A DNA stretch of 64,000 nucleotides from Thiomonas sp. FB-Cd (GCF_000733775.1 NZ_JPOE01000002.1:310001-374000); one strand, 5' to 3'. Positions 20,270 to 30,170 are shown, numbered from the stretch's first letter. Numbers and translations: made by a program. Notes: a model not told the origin generated them from the letters alone.

Positions 20270-22210
20270 TCAGCGTTGCAGCACGTAACTGCCCGGCGCA
20301 TCCATCAGCGGCTTCGCGCCTGCAACGCCCATGCGCGGCGGCGCAGTCATTTGGCTGCTGTGGGCACCCAGCCACGCACTCCAGCGCGGCCACCATGAAC
20401 CATCTTCAGGCGTGGCCTGCGCCAGCCATTGCTCCGGCGCTTGAAAGGCGCTTCCATGCTTGTGCAACGCCCAGTGATAATGCCGCCGTGGGTGCCCCGG
20501 TTCGCTGACGATGCCAGCATTGTGACCGCCGCTGGTCAGCACGAAAGTTACCTCGCTGTGATCCAGCAGATGAATCTTGTATACGGACCGCCAGGGCGCA
20601 ACGTGGTCAGCCTCTGTGCCGACGACAAACCACGGAAGCGGTACATCCTCCACCGTAACGGTCTGGCCGTCCACCTTCCAGCGCCCTTCAGCCAGGTCAT
20701 TATTCAGATAGAGGCCGCGCAGGTATTCGCTGTGCATGCGAGCGGGCATGCGCGTGGCGTCAGCGTTCCAGGCCATCAAATCGTTTGGAGGACGGCGCTG
20801 GCCCATGAGGTAGTCGCGGGTGATGCGTGACCAGATCAGGTCATACGAGCGCAGCATCTCAAAGGCGCCGGCCATCTGCGTGGTGTCCAAATAGCCCTGC
20901 GCCCACATCATGTCTTCTAGGAAGCTCACCTCGCTTTCGTCGATGAACAAGGACAGCTCTCCAGGTTCGGTGAAATCGATCTGCGAGGCCAAAAGCGTAA
21001 CGGTAGCGAGGCGCTCATCGTCCTTGGCCGCCAGGGCGGCGGCCGCGATGGATAAAAGAGTGCCGCCCAAACAGTAGCCGACGGCGTGTACCTTGCGCCC
21101 AGGCTGGATGCGTCCTACCGCGTCCAGCGCGGCTAGAGGGCCAAGCGCGAGGTAATCATCCATCCCGAGTTCGCGGTCCTCGGGGCCTGGATTCTTCCAT
21201 GAGATCATGAAAACTGTGTGGCCCTGGTCGACAAGATACTTGACCATCGAGTTCTGGGGTGAGAGGTCGAGGATGTAGTACTTCATGATCCAAGCAGGTA
21301 CCACCAGAAGCGGCTCGGCCCAAACCTGCGCGGTGGTTGGGCTGTATTGAATGAGCTCAATGAGCCGGTTTCGAAATACCACCTTGCCGGGGGTGAGAGC
21401 GACTTGCTTCCCTGGGAGGAAATTCTCCGTTCCAGCGCGGGGCTGGCCAGTCATGACACGTTGCAGATCATCCATCCAGGCCTTGGTGCCCTCGACCAAA
21501 TTCATGCCGCCAGTCCTGAGCGTGGCATCGATGACTTCGGGATTCGTCAAAGGCGAATTGGTTGGTGCAAGCATGTCCAGCCATTGCCGAGCGGCGAAAG
21601 CAACCACCTGCTCATGATGCCTGGACACACCGCGCACGCCGGATGTGGCATTGCGCCACCAGTCTTCCTGTAACAAGAATGCCTGTTGAAGCAAATTGAA
21701 CGGGTACCGTTGCCAGCCTGGATCGGCGAAACGCCGGTCGTTCGGGGTTGCGGCGATGCAATTGGCTGTATCGCCCATGCCTGGCCGATGCGCTATTGCG
21801 CGAGCGCAATACTCTGCGTAGATGGCCGCATTGCGCAAGGCACTTCCTGCTAACGCAAGGCGTTTGCCCGGCGAGGCGGCAAGGTGTGTCCACCAATCAG
21901 CCGCGGCCAATCCCAGAGACGCGGGTGATAGACCCAGCGTGCGCCGCGCCTGCATGGCGTGCGCGGCGCGATCAATTAATTCAGCCAGCCCCGCGTCGGG
22001 CTGAGGCGGCGGACTCAAGCAAGCTGCCGACTCCGCGCTTGGCGCAGGCACAGCTGCCGCGAGGGAGACACCGATTTGCGGGCGCTCGCCGGGTGAGCCT
22101 GAATCGTGCTGAGCGCCGGTTGGGATGGGGATTTCAGGCGCAGGGGTGATCCCGATCGCGGTACCGGAACGGTTGCGCCGCGAAGCACGGGGTTGCGTGT
22201 TTGATTTCAT
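20270..22210 (-). CDS. phaC: poly(3-hydroxyalkanoate) synthase, class I
   Basis: A 646-residue PHA synthase that polymerises (R)-3-hydroxyacyl-CoA into granules. The PhaC N-terminal domain covers about residues 130-300 (WWRNATSGVRGVSRHHEQVVAFAARQW, FLPGKQVALTPGKVV). The nucleophile elbow GYCLGGTLL carries the catalytic cysteine near residue 377, with the later Asp in GTEADHVAPWRS and His in TSGGHNAGIV. The N-terminal extension of about 90 Pro/Ala/Ser-rich residues is longer than in the Cupriavidus enzyme. The start at 22210 is chosen because GGAG lies six bases upstream; 22216 and 22222 are alternatives. First gene of the six-gene operon, with an FNR-type box upstream. Confidence 0.94.
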   Translation of the reverse strand: MKSNTQPRASRRNRSGTAIGITPAPEIPIPTGAQHDSGSPGERPQIGVSLAAAVPAPSAESAACLSPPPQPDAGLAELIDRAAHAMQARRTLGLSPASLGLAAADWWTHLAASPGKRLALAGSALRNAAIYAEYCARAIAHRPGMGDTANCIAATPNDRRFADPGWQRYPFNLLQQAFLLQEDWWRNATSGVRGVSRHHEQVVAFAARQWLDMLAPTNSPLTNPEVIDATLRTGGMNLVEGTKAWMDDLQRVMTGQPRAGTENFLPGKQVALTPGKVVFRNRLIELIQYSPTTAQVWAEPLLVVPAWIMKYYILDLSPQNSMVKYLVDQGHTVFMISWKNPGPEDRELGMDDYLALGPLAALDAVGRIQPGRKVHAVGYCLGGTLLSIAAAALAAKDDERLATVTLLASQIDFTEPGELSLFIDESEVSFLEDMMWAQGYLDTTQMAGAFEMLRSYDLIWSRITRDYLMGQRRPPNDLMAWNADATRMPARMHSEYLRGLYLNNDLAEGRWKVDGQTVTVEDVPLPWFVVGTEADHVAPWRSVYKIHLLDHSEVTFVLTSGGHNAGIVSEPGHPRRHYHWALHKHGSAFQAPEQWLAQATPEDGSWWPRWSAWLGAHSSQMTAPPRMGVAGAKPLMDAPGSYVLQR

Positions 22211-22237
22211 GCCCATCTCCATAAAGCCTATAGGTTA

Positions 22238-22279
22238 TTTGTAATGCTGCAACGCCGCAGGAAGGTTGATATGCGTCAA
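22238..22279 (-). promoter_or_regulatory. FNR/ANR-type box with matching -10 upstream of phaC
   Basis: The sequence TTGATATGCGTCAA at 22266-22279 matches the FNR/ANR/DNR consensus TTGAT-N4-ATCAA with one mismatch. On the minus strand, 22238-22243 reads TACAAA, a fair -10 hexamer. The centre of the box would be at -41.5 if transcription starts near 22231, the classical position for a class II activated promoter, 20 bases ahead of the phaC start codon. Low-oxygen activation of the phaC operon is the inference. The same box lies about 120 bases before ugd on the other strand. Confidence 0.6.
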
Positions 22280-22392
22280 GCGTAACGGCGGTGGCCATCC
22301 GAGAGTGGACGCGCGCAAGTGCTGCTCCAAACCGCGCCGTGCGCTGTCAATGCACAATAATGGGCTACTGCGACATTACCAAGGATGGATTC

Positions 22393-23718
22393 ATGCGAGT
22401 CACCGTTATCGGCGCCGGGTATGTGGGCCTGGTTACTGCGGCATGCTTTGCCGACGTTGGCAACACCGTTATCTGCGTTGAACGTGACGCTGGACGTATT
22501 GCTGCGCTGGAAAAAGCCCAGGTGCCGTTTTATGAGCCAGGCCTGAGCGAACTCGTGGCACACAACGCGCAGGCGGGACGCATGGGTTTCATGCCCAGTC
22601 TTGCGCAAGGACTCAATGGGGCGCAGGTGTGCTTTATCGCCGTCGGTACGCCGCCACTGCCCACTGGCCAAGCTGACATGAGCCAGGTGCGAGGTGCCGC
22701 CCATGAAATTGGCCAGTACGTCAATGGTCCGCTCGTGGTGGTGCAGAAGTCCACTGCGCCCGTCGGCACGGTCGCCATGGTGCAAGACATCATCGACGAG
22801 GAAATGGCACGTCGCGGCGTACAGCACTGGGTTAGCGTGGTAAGCAATCCCGAGTTCCTCAAGGAGGGATCGGCCATTGACGATTTCACGCGTGGTGACC
22901 GCATTGTGGTGGGTAGCATCGACGAACGTGCCATCGCGGTGATGCGCGACCTGTATCGGCCGTTCAACCGTAATCACGAGAAGATGATGGTGATGAACGC
23001 GGCTAGTGCCGAACTCACCAAGTATGCCGCCAATACCATGCTGGCCACGCGCATTTCCTTCATGAATGAACTTGCCCGATTGGCTGAGGCTGTGGGCGCC
23101 GACATTGAGCAGGTGCGGCTTGGAATGGGGGTGGACCAACGCATCGGCAGCCACTTCCTGTATGCGGGCGCGGGCTACGGCGGATCATGCTTTCCGAAGG
23201 ACGTGAAGGCACTTGCCTTCATGGCGCGCGAAGCCGGCTTGCGCGCCGAACTGGCCGAGGCCGTCGACGCGGTCAACCAGCGGCAGAAGCAGCGCCTGTT
23301 TGAGAAGATTGCCGCACACTTTGCAGCGGATGGACTCAAGGGCCGCACGATCGCTGTATGGGGGCTTGCTTTCAAACCCAATACGGATGACATGCGGGAC
23401 GCCCCCAGCATTGACCTCATTGAAGCCTTGCTCGGGGCGGGTGCCAAGGTCCAGGCCTTTGATCCGGTTGCCATGGAGAGCGCTCGAAAAATCTGGGGAG
23501 CTCGTCCAGGTCTGGAGCTTACGAAAGACGCCGCGTCGGCGCTGCAGGGTGCAGATGCGCTGGTCGTCGTCACTGAATGGCATGCATTCCGCTCACCCGA
23601 CTTCGAGCAGATTGCTTTGCAACTGCGTGCCAAAGTCGTATTTGATGGTCGCAACCTCTGGGACCCGCAGTCCGTGCGCGCCGCGGGGCTGGCCTATTAC
23701 GGGATTGGTCGCGGTTGA
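22393..23718 (+). CDS. ugd: UDP-glucose 6-dehydrogenase
   Basis: A 441-residue NAD-dependent dehydrogenase that oxidises UDP-glucose to UDP-glucuronate for surface polysaccharides. The N-terminal dinucleotide fold starts VTVIGAGYVGLVTAACFADVG; the catalytic cysteine is in GAGYGGSCFPKDVKAL near residue 263; the C-terminal domain contains WGLAFKPNTDDMRDAPS and VFDGRNLWDP. The ATG at 22393 has AAGGATGG upstream; longer in-frame starts lack support. It stands alone, divergent from phaC and converging on the ATP-grasp gene with a 22-base overlap of the 3' ends. Confidence 0.94.
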   Translation: MRVTVIGAGYVGLVTAACFADVGNTVICVERDAGRIAALEKAQVPFYEPGLSELVAHNAQAGRMGFMPSLAQGLNGAQVCFIAVGTPPLPTGQADMSQVRGAAHEIGQYVNGPLVVVQKSTAPVGTVAMVQDIIDEEMARRGVQHWVSVVSNPEFLKEGSAIDDFTRGDRIVVGSIDERAIAVMRDLYRPFNRNHEKMMVMNAASAELTKYAANTMLATRISFMNELARLAEAVGADIEQVRLGMGVDQRIGSHFLYAGAGYGGSCFPKDVKALAFMAREAGLRAELAEAVDAVNQRQKQRLFEKIAAHFAADGLKGRTIAVWGLAFKPNTDDMRDAPSIDLIEALLGAGAKVQAFDPVAMESARKIWGARPGLELTKDAASALQGADALVVVTEWHAFRSPDFEQIALQLRAKVVFDGRNLWDPQSVRAAGLAYYGIGRG

Positions 23719-24992
23719 GTCGTTGATGCCTCTTGCCCTGTGGGTTCCGTGTACACCGGGGCGAAGCCTCCGCCCGGTGTGCGGAAGTTGGTCGTTTGAC
23801 CTTGATAGAGGCGTGCGCTGAACCAAAGCACATGACCTGTATCGGCGTAAGCCCTGAGGTCGAACTTGAGGGGCTGGGGGGCATTGGCGTCGCCAATGTT
23901 GCGTTCCCCGGGAGGGGACAAAGCTTGAGCCACATACTGGCCGCGCACGATGCCCGACCATACGCCTTTGGTGAGCTTCGCGCCGCGGTAGGCCGCGCGA
24001 CTGCCGTACCCGGCCCAGGGCTTGAAGAACAGGCCTCGCCGCTCAGCCCAGAGCTTCTCCGCATTTTGTGTGCAGACGATTTGCGTCTGCGGCACATGCG
24101 CTGCGAGAAGCGCAGAAATACTGCTTTCCACGCCCAGAGCGCGCAGCGAGTCGGCGTCGCTCAGTAGCGCCAGATTGCGCTTGTCGGCATAGAGGGCATG
24201 GGCGCGGGGGTGCGGGGTAATGACCGCGGCATTGGCACTCCACGCCCGGCGCAGCGCAGCATGAGCCGGTGCGTCGAGTGCAAAATCGGTCAGCCGGTTG
24301 TAGACCATATCGATCGCCTTGTCGCCATGCCAAAGGCGTGAATCGTCCATACGCAGCGCGGTGGGATCCACAATAACAGTTTCGATGCCGGCGCGTTCGA
24401 ACAGTCGTGCAAAGAGCAAGAACTCGGCGTAGAGGTACTGCGTGGCGGGCTCCGAGTCGACAATGGCTATGCGGCGCGGCGCGCCAGTGTGTCCTGCTTG
24501 CCTCCATTCACGCAAAAACATGGCCATGATGTCAGCCTCGAAGGCGTCAACGGACTCTGCGCTTGGGACCATGTCTTGCATTTCCTCGCAGCAGGCTCGC
24601 TGGGCGCGCGCCAGCACCGCGGACAGGAGCGCGCCACCCGGGTTTGTATTGATCTCGATGAGATGCAAGGACTCACCTTCAAGGTGGAAGTCAAAGCCAA
24701 GAAATACGCCCGGATTGCCGGGGTCGTGGCGGGCTGCCGCCGGCGCTCGAGCGAGCACGGCTTGCTCGAAGCTTGGCAACGAGGCGACACGCTCCACGGC
24801 CTTCACCACGGCTCGCATTCGGGCAATGTGTCTGCCCGCGACAAAGACCGGCTGCGCCGAGAACATGTGAGGGTTGCGTTGCTGGATAAGCGCGTACAAG
24901 CCGGGCTGGCCGAGTTCGGACTCCAAGGCTTGCGCCAGAGCCTGGCGATCCAGGCTGATGCAAAAGCAATCGCGATTCAGTCTTTCAATCAT
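23697..24992 (-). CDS. ATP-grasp-type ligase of unknown substrate, partner of the amidotransferase
   Basis: A 431-residue protein from the ATG at 24992, which lies five bases after the upstream amidotransferase stop. FLGFDFHLEGESLHLIEINTNPGG resembles the metal- and ATP-binding strand of ATP-grasp enzymes, with the Glu and Asn that bind magnesium. Later segments include VITPHPRAHALYADKRNLALL and FFKPWAGYGSRAAYRG, where a glycine-rich loop follows a KP dipeptide. It resembles uncharacterised proteins found beside asparagine-synthase-like genes. Formation of an amide or peptide bond is inferred. Its job may be to build the peptide that AsnB-like amidation caps. Confidence 0.6.
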   Translation of the reverse strand: MIERLNRDCFCISLDRQALAQALESELGQPGLYALIQQRNPHMFSAQPVFVAGRHIARMRAVVKAVERVASLPSFEQAVLARAPAAARHDPGNPGVFLGFDFHLEGESLHLIEINTNPGGALLSAVLARAQRACCEEMQDMVPSAESVDAFEADIMAMFLREWRQAGHTGAPRRIAIVDSEPATQYLYAEFLLFARLFERAGIETVIVDPTALRMDDSRLWHGDKAIDMVYNRLTDFALDAPAHAALRRAWSANAAVITPHPRAHALYADKRNLALLSDADSLRALGVESSISALLAAHVPQTQIVCTQNAEKLWAERRGLFFKPWAGYGSRAAYRGAKLTKGVWSGIVRGQYVAQALSPPGERNIGDANAPQPLKFDLRAYADTGHVLWFSARLYQGQTTNFRTPGGGFAPVYTEPTGQEASTTQPRPIP

Positions 24993-24997
24993 GGCTT

Positions 24998-26791
24998 TCA
25001 GGCGGGCGCGATGTCCACGTGCGTTTGTAGCCACCACTCGAGCAATGCAGCATGCCATAACTTGCTGCCCTGAATACGGGTGAAATGTTCGGGCGCCTCG
25101 GGCGCATCAAGCAATCCGTCGACGTACCCGCGTTGGTACAGGCCGCGGTTGAGACATGCGGTGGATGTGAGCAGATCTCGCATACGGCCCAGAAATGCGC
25201 CGCGCACATGTTTGAGCGCCGGCACAGGGAAATATCCCTTAGGGCGATCGATGACGGCGTCCGGAATCAGGCCGCGGGCAACAGCCTTTAGTGGGTACTT
25301 CCCACCTTCGCGCAGGCGCAGCTCGGGTGGCATGCGGGCTGCCAGCTCCACCAGCGTGCGGTCGAGAAAAGGCACGCGCAGTTCGAGTGCGTGCTCCATA
25401 GGCAGGTTGTCGACGCGCTTGACAGGGTCATCGACGATCAGCGTGGTCACATCGAGGCGCAGAACGCGGTCAAGAAAGGTGTCGGCGCCTGATCGATCGA
25501 ACGCATCTTCGATCAGTTCAGAGGTGACGTCCGGCACGTGATATTCGGGAGCGATGAAGCGCAGCCACTCGGCATGGTCGCGGTCGAAGTAGTGGCGGGC
25601 GAAGCGTTGCAGGGGCAAGCCCCTTTCGGCTTGCATTTGCGGATACCAGAAGTAACCCGCGAATACCTCATCGGCTCCTTGGCCAGCCAACACGGCCTTG
25701 ACGTCGTGGCCCACCCATTCTGCCAGCAGGTCGAACGCCACAACGTCGTGACTGAACATCGGTTCGGTCATGCGCGCAATGGTTGTTGGGAGTCGCTCCA
25801 GAACCATGCTGTTGGGAATGCTGAGCTTGTGGTGACGTGTGTTGAAGGTGCGCGCGATCAGGTCGGAATAGATGAATTCATCGGCCTTTTCAGGGGTGTC
25901 ACCCAGGTCTTCAAAGCCGATGGAATAGGTGCGTAGATCAGGGACGTGGTGTGCCAGCATTCCCACGAGCAGGCTGGAGTCCAGCCCACCGGAGAGCAGC
26001 ACCCCCACCGGTACGTCGGCGGCGTGCAAATGGCTGTCGAGCGCCGACTGTAGTGCGTGGCGCGTGCGGGTGATCCATTCCTCCTCGCTAGGCTCGGGTG
26101 CGCGACGCCCAGCGTAAAGATGCCAATAGCGTGAAAGTGTGCGTGTTCCGTCGAGTTCCACCCGAAGCAGGTGAGCGGGTTGCAGTTTGCGCACACCTTG
26201 GAGGATGGTGCGTGGTGCGGGAACGACGGCATGCAAGGTGAAGAGGTGGTGCAGGGCGATGGGATCGATGGCCTTATTCACGCCGCCTGCGGCAAGCAAC
26301 GCGGGAAGGCTGGACGCAAAACGCAGGCGATTTCCGTCCTGAGCCAGGTACAGCGGCTTCATCCCGAAACGGTCGCGTGCCAACAGCAGGATGCCGACGC
26401 GTGGATCCCACAGCGCAAAGGCGAACATGCCATCAAGATGCGCAACCGCACCTTCGCCCCAGGCAGCATAGGCTTTGAGAATGACTTCCGTGTCGCCGCA
26501 TGTGCTGAAGTGGTGGCCAAGCGTTGTAAGTTCGGCGCGAAGTTCGCGATAGTTGTAGATCACCCCGTTGAACACCAACGTGCAACCCGAGTCGGGGTCT
26601 GTCATGGGCTGGTCGCTCGCAGCACTCAGGTCGATGATGGCCAGACGTCTGTGGCCGAACGCTATCGGCCCAGCGCTCCAGTGGCCAGCGTGATCCGGGC
26701 CGCGAGGCGCAAGACGCGCAGTCATGCGACCCACGGCTTCTGCATTGGCACGTGTGCCGTCGAACCGTAACTCGCCGCAAATTCCACACAT
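24998..26791 (-). CDS. asparagine-synthase-family amidotransferase (possibly N-acetylglutaminylglutamine amide type)
   Basis: A 597-residue glutamine-dependent amidotransferase. Cys2 in MCGICGELRFDG is the glutaminase nucleophile; RGPDHAG and FNGVIYNYRELR complete that domain. The synthetase domain has the pyrophosphatase loop VLLSGGLDSSLLVGM near residue 260 and VLAGQGADEVFAGYF. The opening and HALFTLHAVVPAPRTI-like segment (here HHLFTLHAVVPAPRTI) resemble the AsnO group that amidates the osmolyte N-acetylglutaminylglutamine, rather than housekeeping AsnB. The next gene, five bases on, encodes an ATP-grasp ligase, consistent with a two-enzyme peptide-amide pathway. The precise product is uncertain. 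Confidence 0.8.
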   Translation of the reverse strand: MCGICGELRFDGTRANAEAVGRMTARLAPRGPDHAGHWSAGPIAFGHRRLAIIDLSAASDQPMTDPDSGCTLVFNGVIYNYRELRAELTTLGHHFSTCGDTEVILKAYAAWGEGAVAHLDGMFAFALWDPRVGILLLARDRFGMKPLYLAQDGNRLRFASSLPALLAAGGVNKAIDPIALHHLFTLHAVVPAPRTILQGVRKLQPAHLLRVELDGTRTLSRYWHLYAGRRAPEPSEEEWITRTRHALQSALDSHLHAADVPVGVLLSGGLDSSLLVGMLAHHVPDLRTYSIGFEDLGDTPEKADEFIYSDLIARTFNTRHHKLSIPNSMVLERLPTTIARMTEPMFSHDVVAFDLLAEWVGHDVKAVLAGQGADEVFAGYFWYPQMQAERGLPLQRFARHYFDRDHAEWLRFIAPEYHVPDVTSELIEDAFDRSGADTFLDRVLRLDVTTLIVDDPVKRVDNLPMEHALELRVPFLDRTLVELAARMPPELRLREGGKYPLKAVARGLIPDAVIDRPKGYFPVPALKHVRGAFLGRMRDLLTSTACLNRGLYQRGYVDGLLDAPEAPEHFTRIQGSKLWHAALLEWWLQTHVDIAPA

Positions 26792-26877
26792 AGGCAGTTT
26801 CGTAAGATGTAATCTGGTAATTGTCGTTGATGCAGCTGCTTCTGGAGGGAGGCCTGGTTTCGGCTCCGAGGCTTGGT

Positions 26878-27573
26878 TTAGGCGCCAGATCCAAACAGCA
26901 GGCCCACACCTGCCGTGATGGCCATCGCCAGTGCGCCCCAGAACGTTACGCGTAGCACGCCACGCACAAGCGGTGCGCGGCCCATGAAGGCCGCAAGCCC
27001 CCCGAGGATGGCCAAAAAAACAATGGATGTCACACTGACGATCCAGGGCAGATTCCCTCTTGGGAAGACCACAACGCAGAGAAGCGGCAGCGCAGCACCT
27101 ACGGCGAACGCGAATGCCGACGTGAATGCAGCCTGAAGGGGGTTTGCCCTCACGCTTTCAGAAATACCAAGTTCGTCGCGGGTATGGGCCGCCAGCGCAT
27201 CCTTCGCCATCAACTGCGTTGCCACTTGCTTGGCTAGATCGGCATCCAGACCCCGCTGCACATAGATGCCAGCAAGCTCAGCCTCCTCGCGCACGCCGTC
27301 GAAGGCCAACTCCTGGCGCTCGCGGGCAATGTCGGCCTGTTCGGTGTCGGCCTGGGAGCTGACCGAGACATACTCACCTGCCGCCATGGACATGGCCCCC
27401 GCGACGAGGCCCGCGACACCGGCCACGAGCACCGCGCTGTGCGTGGCGTTTGACGCGATAACACCGACGATCAGGCTTGCCGTGGAGACGATGCCGTCGT
27501 TGGCGCCGAGCACCGCCGCGCGCAGCCAGCCCGTATGCTGGGTGCGATGGCGTTCAACATGCATTCTCGACAT
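26878..27573 (-). CDS. VIT-family (CCC1-like) iron/manganese transporter
   Basis: A 231-residue membrane protein of the VIT1/CCC1 family. The start at 27573 has a GGAG site. Typical elements are WLRAAVLGANDGIVSTASLIVGV in helix 1, AGAMSMAAGEYVSVSSQADTE in helix 2 and the cytosolic loop, and three C-terminal helices. In eukaryotic homologues the loop binds metal and the protein moves Fe2+ or Mn2+ out of the cytosol. It lies 32 bases after a P-type ATPase reading frame on the same strand, suggesting co-transcription. Substrate in this organism is inferred. Confidence 0.85.
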   Translation of the reverse strand: MSRMHVERHRTQHTGWLRAAVLGANDGIVSTASLIVGVIASNATHSAVLVAGVAGLVAGAMSMAAGEYVSVSSQADTEQADIARERQELAFDGVREEAELAGIYVQRGLDADLAKQVATQLMAKDALAAHTRDELGISESVRANPLQAAFTSAFAFAVGAALPLLCVVVFPRGNLPWIVSVTSIVFLAILGGLAAFMGRAPLVRGVLRVTFWGALAMAITAGVGLLFGSGA

Positions 27574-27605
27574 GGCTGGAGTCTCCAATAAGAAAGGCAC
27601 CTTGG

Positions 27606-30169
27606 CTAATACCACTGCAAGCCTTTGGCTGAACGTAGCACTTGCAGCCAAAGGCCGCAGGCCAACAGCAAAATGAGGGCGGCGGCCAAGGGTGGCCAGG
27701 TGATGGTGGCGAAGCCCATCACGTGACGCAAAGCGGGAATGAGAGTGACCGCCGCCAGCATGATGCCAACGCTGGCGAACAAGCGACCCAACCAAGGGTT
27801 GTCGATCGGAAACTTCAAGAGCACGGTGTGCGTCCTGTTGCGATTGGCCAAGATTAGCAGGAATAGCACAAGCACCAGAGCGCTGAATATGGTCAAGCGC
27901 AGGCTGGCTTCACCCCAGCCTGCATACGCTTGCAGTAGCGCATATCCGCCCAACAGGATGGCGGCAACGCCAAGCCCTTGCGCCAGTGCCGAAGCGACGT
28001 TCCTGGGCGCAAATGGTGTCGCATTCAATGGGCGTGGCGGGCGGAGCATGAGGTCAATGGCCGACGGCTCGGCCTCGAAGACGATGGAGCAGGCGGGATC
28101 GATGAGCAGTTCCAGAAGCACGATATGCACGGGCAACAGTAGCACCGGCCAGTGCAGTAGTGCAGGTACGAGGGCCAGAGCGATGATGGGCAAATGCACC
28201 GCAAATACGAAGCGGGTGGCCTTGGTGATGTTGTCGTAAATGCGCCGGCCGCCACGGATCGCACCGACGATGCTTGCAAAGCTGTCATCAAGAAGGACCA
28301 AGGCGGCTGCCTCGCGAGCCACGTCCGTGCCGCGCTCCCCCATGGCGATACCCACATCGGCGGCCTTTAGCGCGGGCGCGTCATTGACGCCGTCGCCGGT
28401 CATTGCCACGACTTCGCCTGCCTCTTGCAGCACGCGGACCAAGCGAAGTTTCTGCTCTGGCTTAAGGCGCGCACAAAGGTCTACATAATGGAGGCGTTCT
28501 CGCAGCGCGACATCATCCAACGCCATGATTTCAGGACCCGTGATGACTTCAGCTCGCTCGGACAGACCAACTTGCTGGGCAATCGCGCGCGCCGTGGCGG
28601 GATGATCGCCGGTGAGCATCAGCACGCGCACGCCAGCAGCACGGCATTGCGCAATGGCGGCGGGCACATCCGCTCGTGGCGGATCGATCAATCCGATCAG
28701 ACCAAGGAACTCAAAATCGAAGTCATGCTGGCTCTTGGGCCATCCGCTTGTGGCGCCTGCAGACCTCCAGATTCCACGTGCCACACCCAGAACGCGCAGG
28801 CCGCGTGCCGCCATCGCTTCCACGCGCTGGTGGATCGCTTGACGATCCGCTTCGGGCAGGTGGCACAAGTCGGCTACCGCCTCAGGCGCGCCCTTCGTTG
28901 CCAGAAGATGAGCATCGGGAGCCGTGCCCGAGAGCACACGGGTTAGCGCCAGGATGTCGGGGTCAAGCGCGTACTGGAACTCAGCGCTGCGTTCGTCACG
29001 GATATGCTCGGTGCCTGCCAAGCGCGTGTGGCCGAATTCCTGGATGGCTTGCTCCATCGGATCGTAAGGGTTCGGGGGCGTGGCCAGCATGCCGAACTCG
29101 ATCAGTGCGTGAAAGTCCTCGGGAAATGCGGGTTCGGTGGCTTTGAGCCGGACGTTTCCAACCGCAAGTTCGCCAACCTGCATGCGGTTTTGCGTCAGCG
29201 TGCCTGTTTTGTCTACAGCCAGGACGGTGATTGCGCCCAGAGCCTCCACGGCCGGCACGCGGCGCGTGAGGACTTTGTTTTTTGAGAGACGCCAAGCGCC
29301 CAAGGCCAAGAATACGGTGAGAATGACCGGAATCTCCTCTGGCAAGATGGCCATGGCCAGAGCAATGCCCACCAGCAAGCTATCCAGCAGTGCACGACCG
29401 TCCCATAGTCGGTCAGCACCAGCGAAGTCGCCAGCGTGAGGGCGATGAGCGTGAGATTGCGGATCAGCGTGCGTGAGGACCGCTGCAACCCGGAGCCGGC
29501 CTCTTCAGTGGTCGTCAAGGCGAGGCCGATGCGACCGACAGCGGTCGCGGAACCCGTGGCCTGGACTACGGCAAGGCCTGCGCCCTTGGTCACCACCGTG
29601 CTGGCGAAGAGCTCCGCTGAGCCGTCACCGCCCGGCGCGGGAAGTTCATGCAGTGCCGCATTCGCCCGCTTGTCCACCGGCACGGACTCGCCGGTGAGAA
29701 GGGATTCATCCGCCGTGAGCTGGCCCTGAAGCAGTTGAGCGTCTGCTGCGATACGGTCGCCTTCGTTCAGCACGAGCAGGTCGCCGCGCACCACATCGCG
29801 TCCTGCGATGCGCGTCTCCTTTCCGTCGCGGATCACCAGCGCGCGAGGCGCCGAGAGATCGCGCAGCGACTCCAGGGCGCGCTCCGTCTTGCGTTCCTGG
29901 GCCAGGGTGATGCCAATGACCACGAACACGAAGGCAAGGAGGAAAATGGCTTCGGCCTGGTTGCCCAGCAGCAGATAGATGCTACCGGCGACTAAGAGCA
30001 TCAGAAACATCGGCTCGCGCAGCACGCCAAGCGCGATACTAAAAAGGGTCCTGGGCGCGCTTCCCGGCAAAAGGTTGGGGCCTTCGGACTGGAGTCGCTG
30101 GACAGACTCGGCAGTGGATAGGCTCTGGATTTTGCTGGCTTTCGCTCCTTGTGCTTGGGGTGGCTCCAT
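27606..30169 (-). pseudogene. P-type cation-transporting ATPase with a frameshift
   Basis: Two adjacent frames together encode one P-type ATPase of about 850 residues. The N-terminal part (from ATG 30169) has the cation-ATPase N domain and TGES (LLTGESVPVD). It loses frame after LVLTDYGTV near 29403-29412. The second part continues with GRALLDSLLVGIALAMAILPEEIPV, DKTGTLTQNRM and MTGDGVNDAPALKAAD. Insertion of one T after the TAT codon would restore LTDYWDGRALLDSLL, so a single-base deletion explains the break. The PEEIP motif places it near Ca2+-type pumps, ion unproven. It precedes the VIT transporter. Either a recent null mutation or a sequencing error. Confidence 0.85.
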
Positions 30170-30170
30170 C

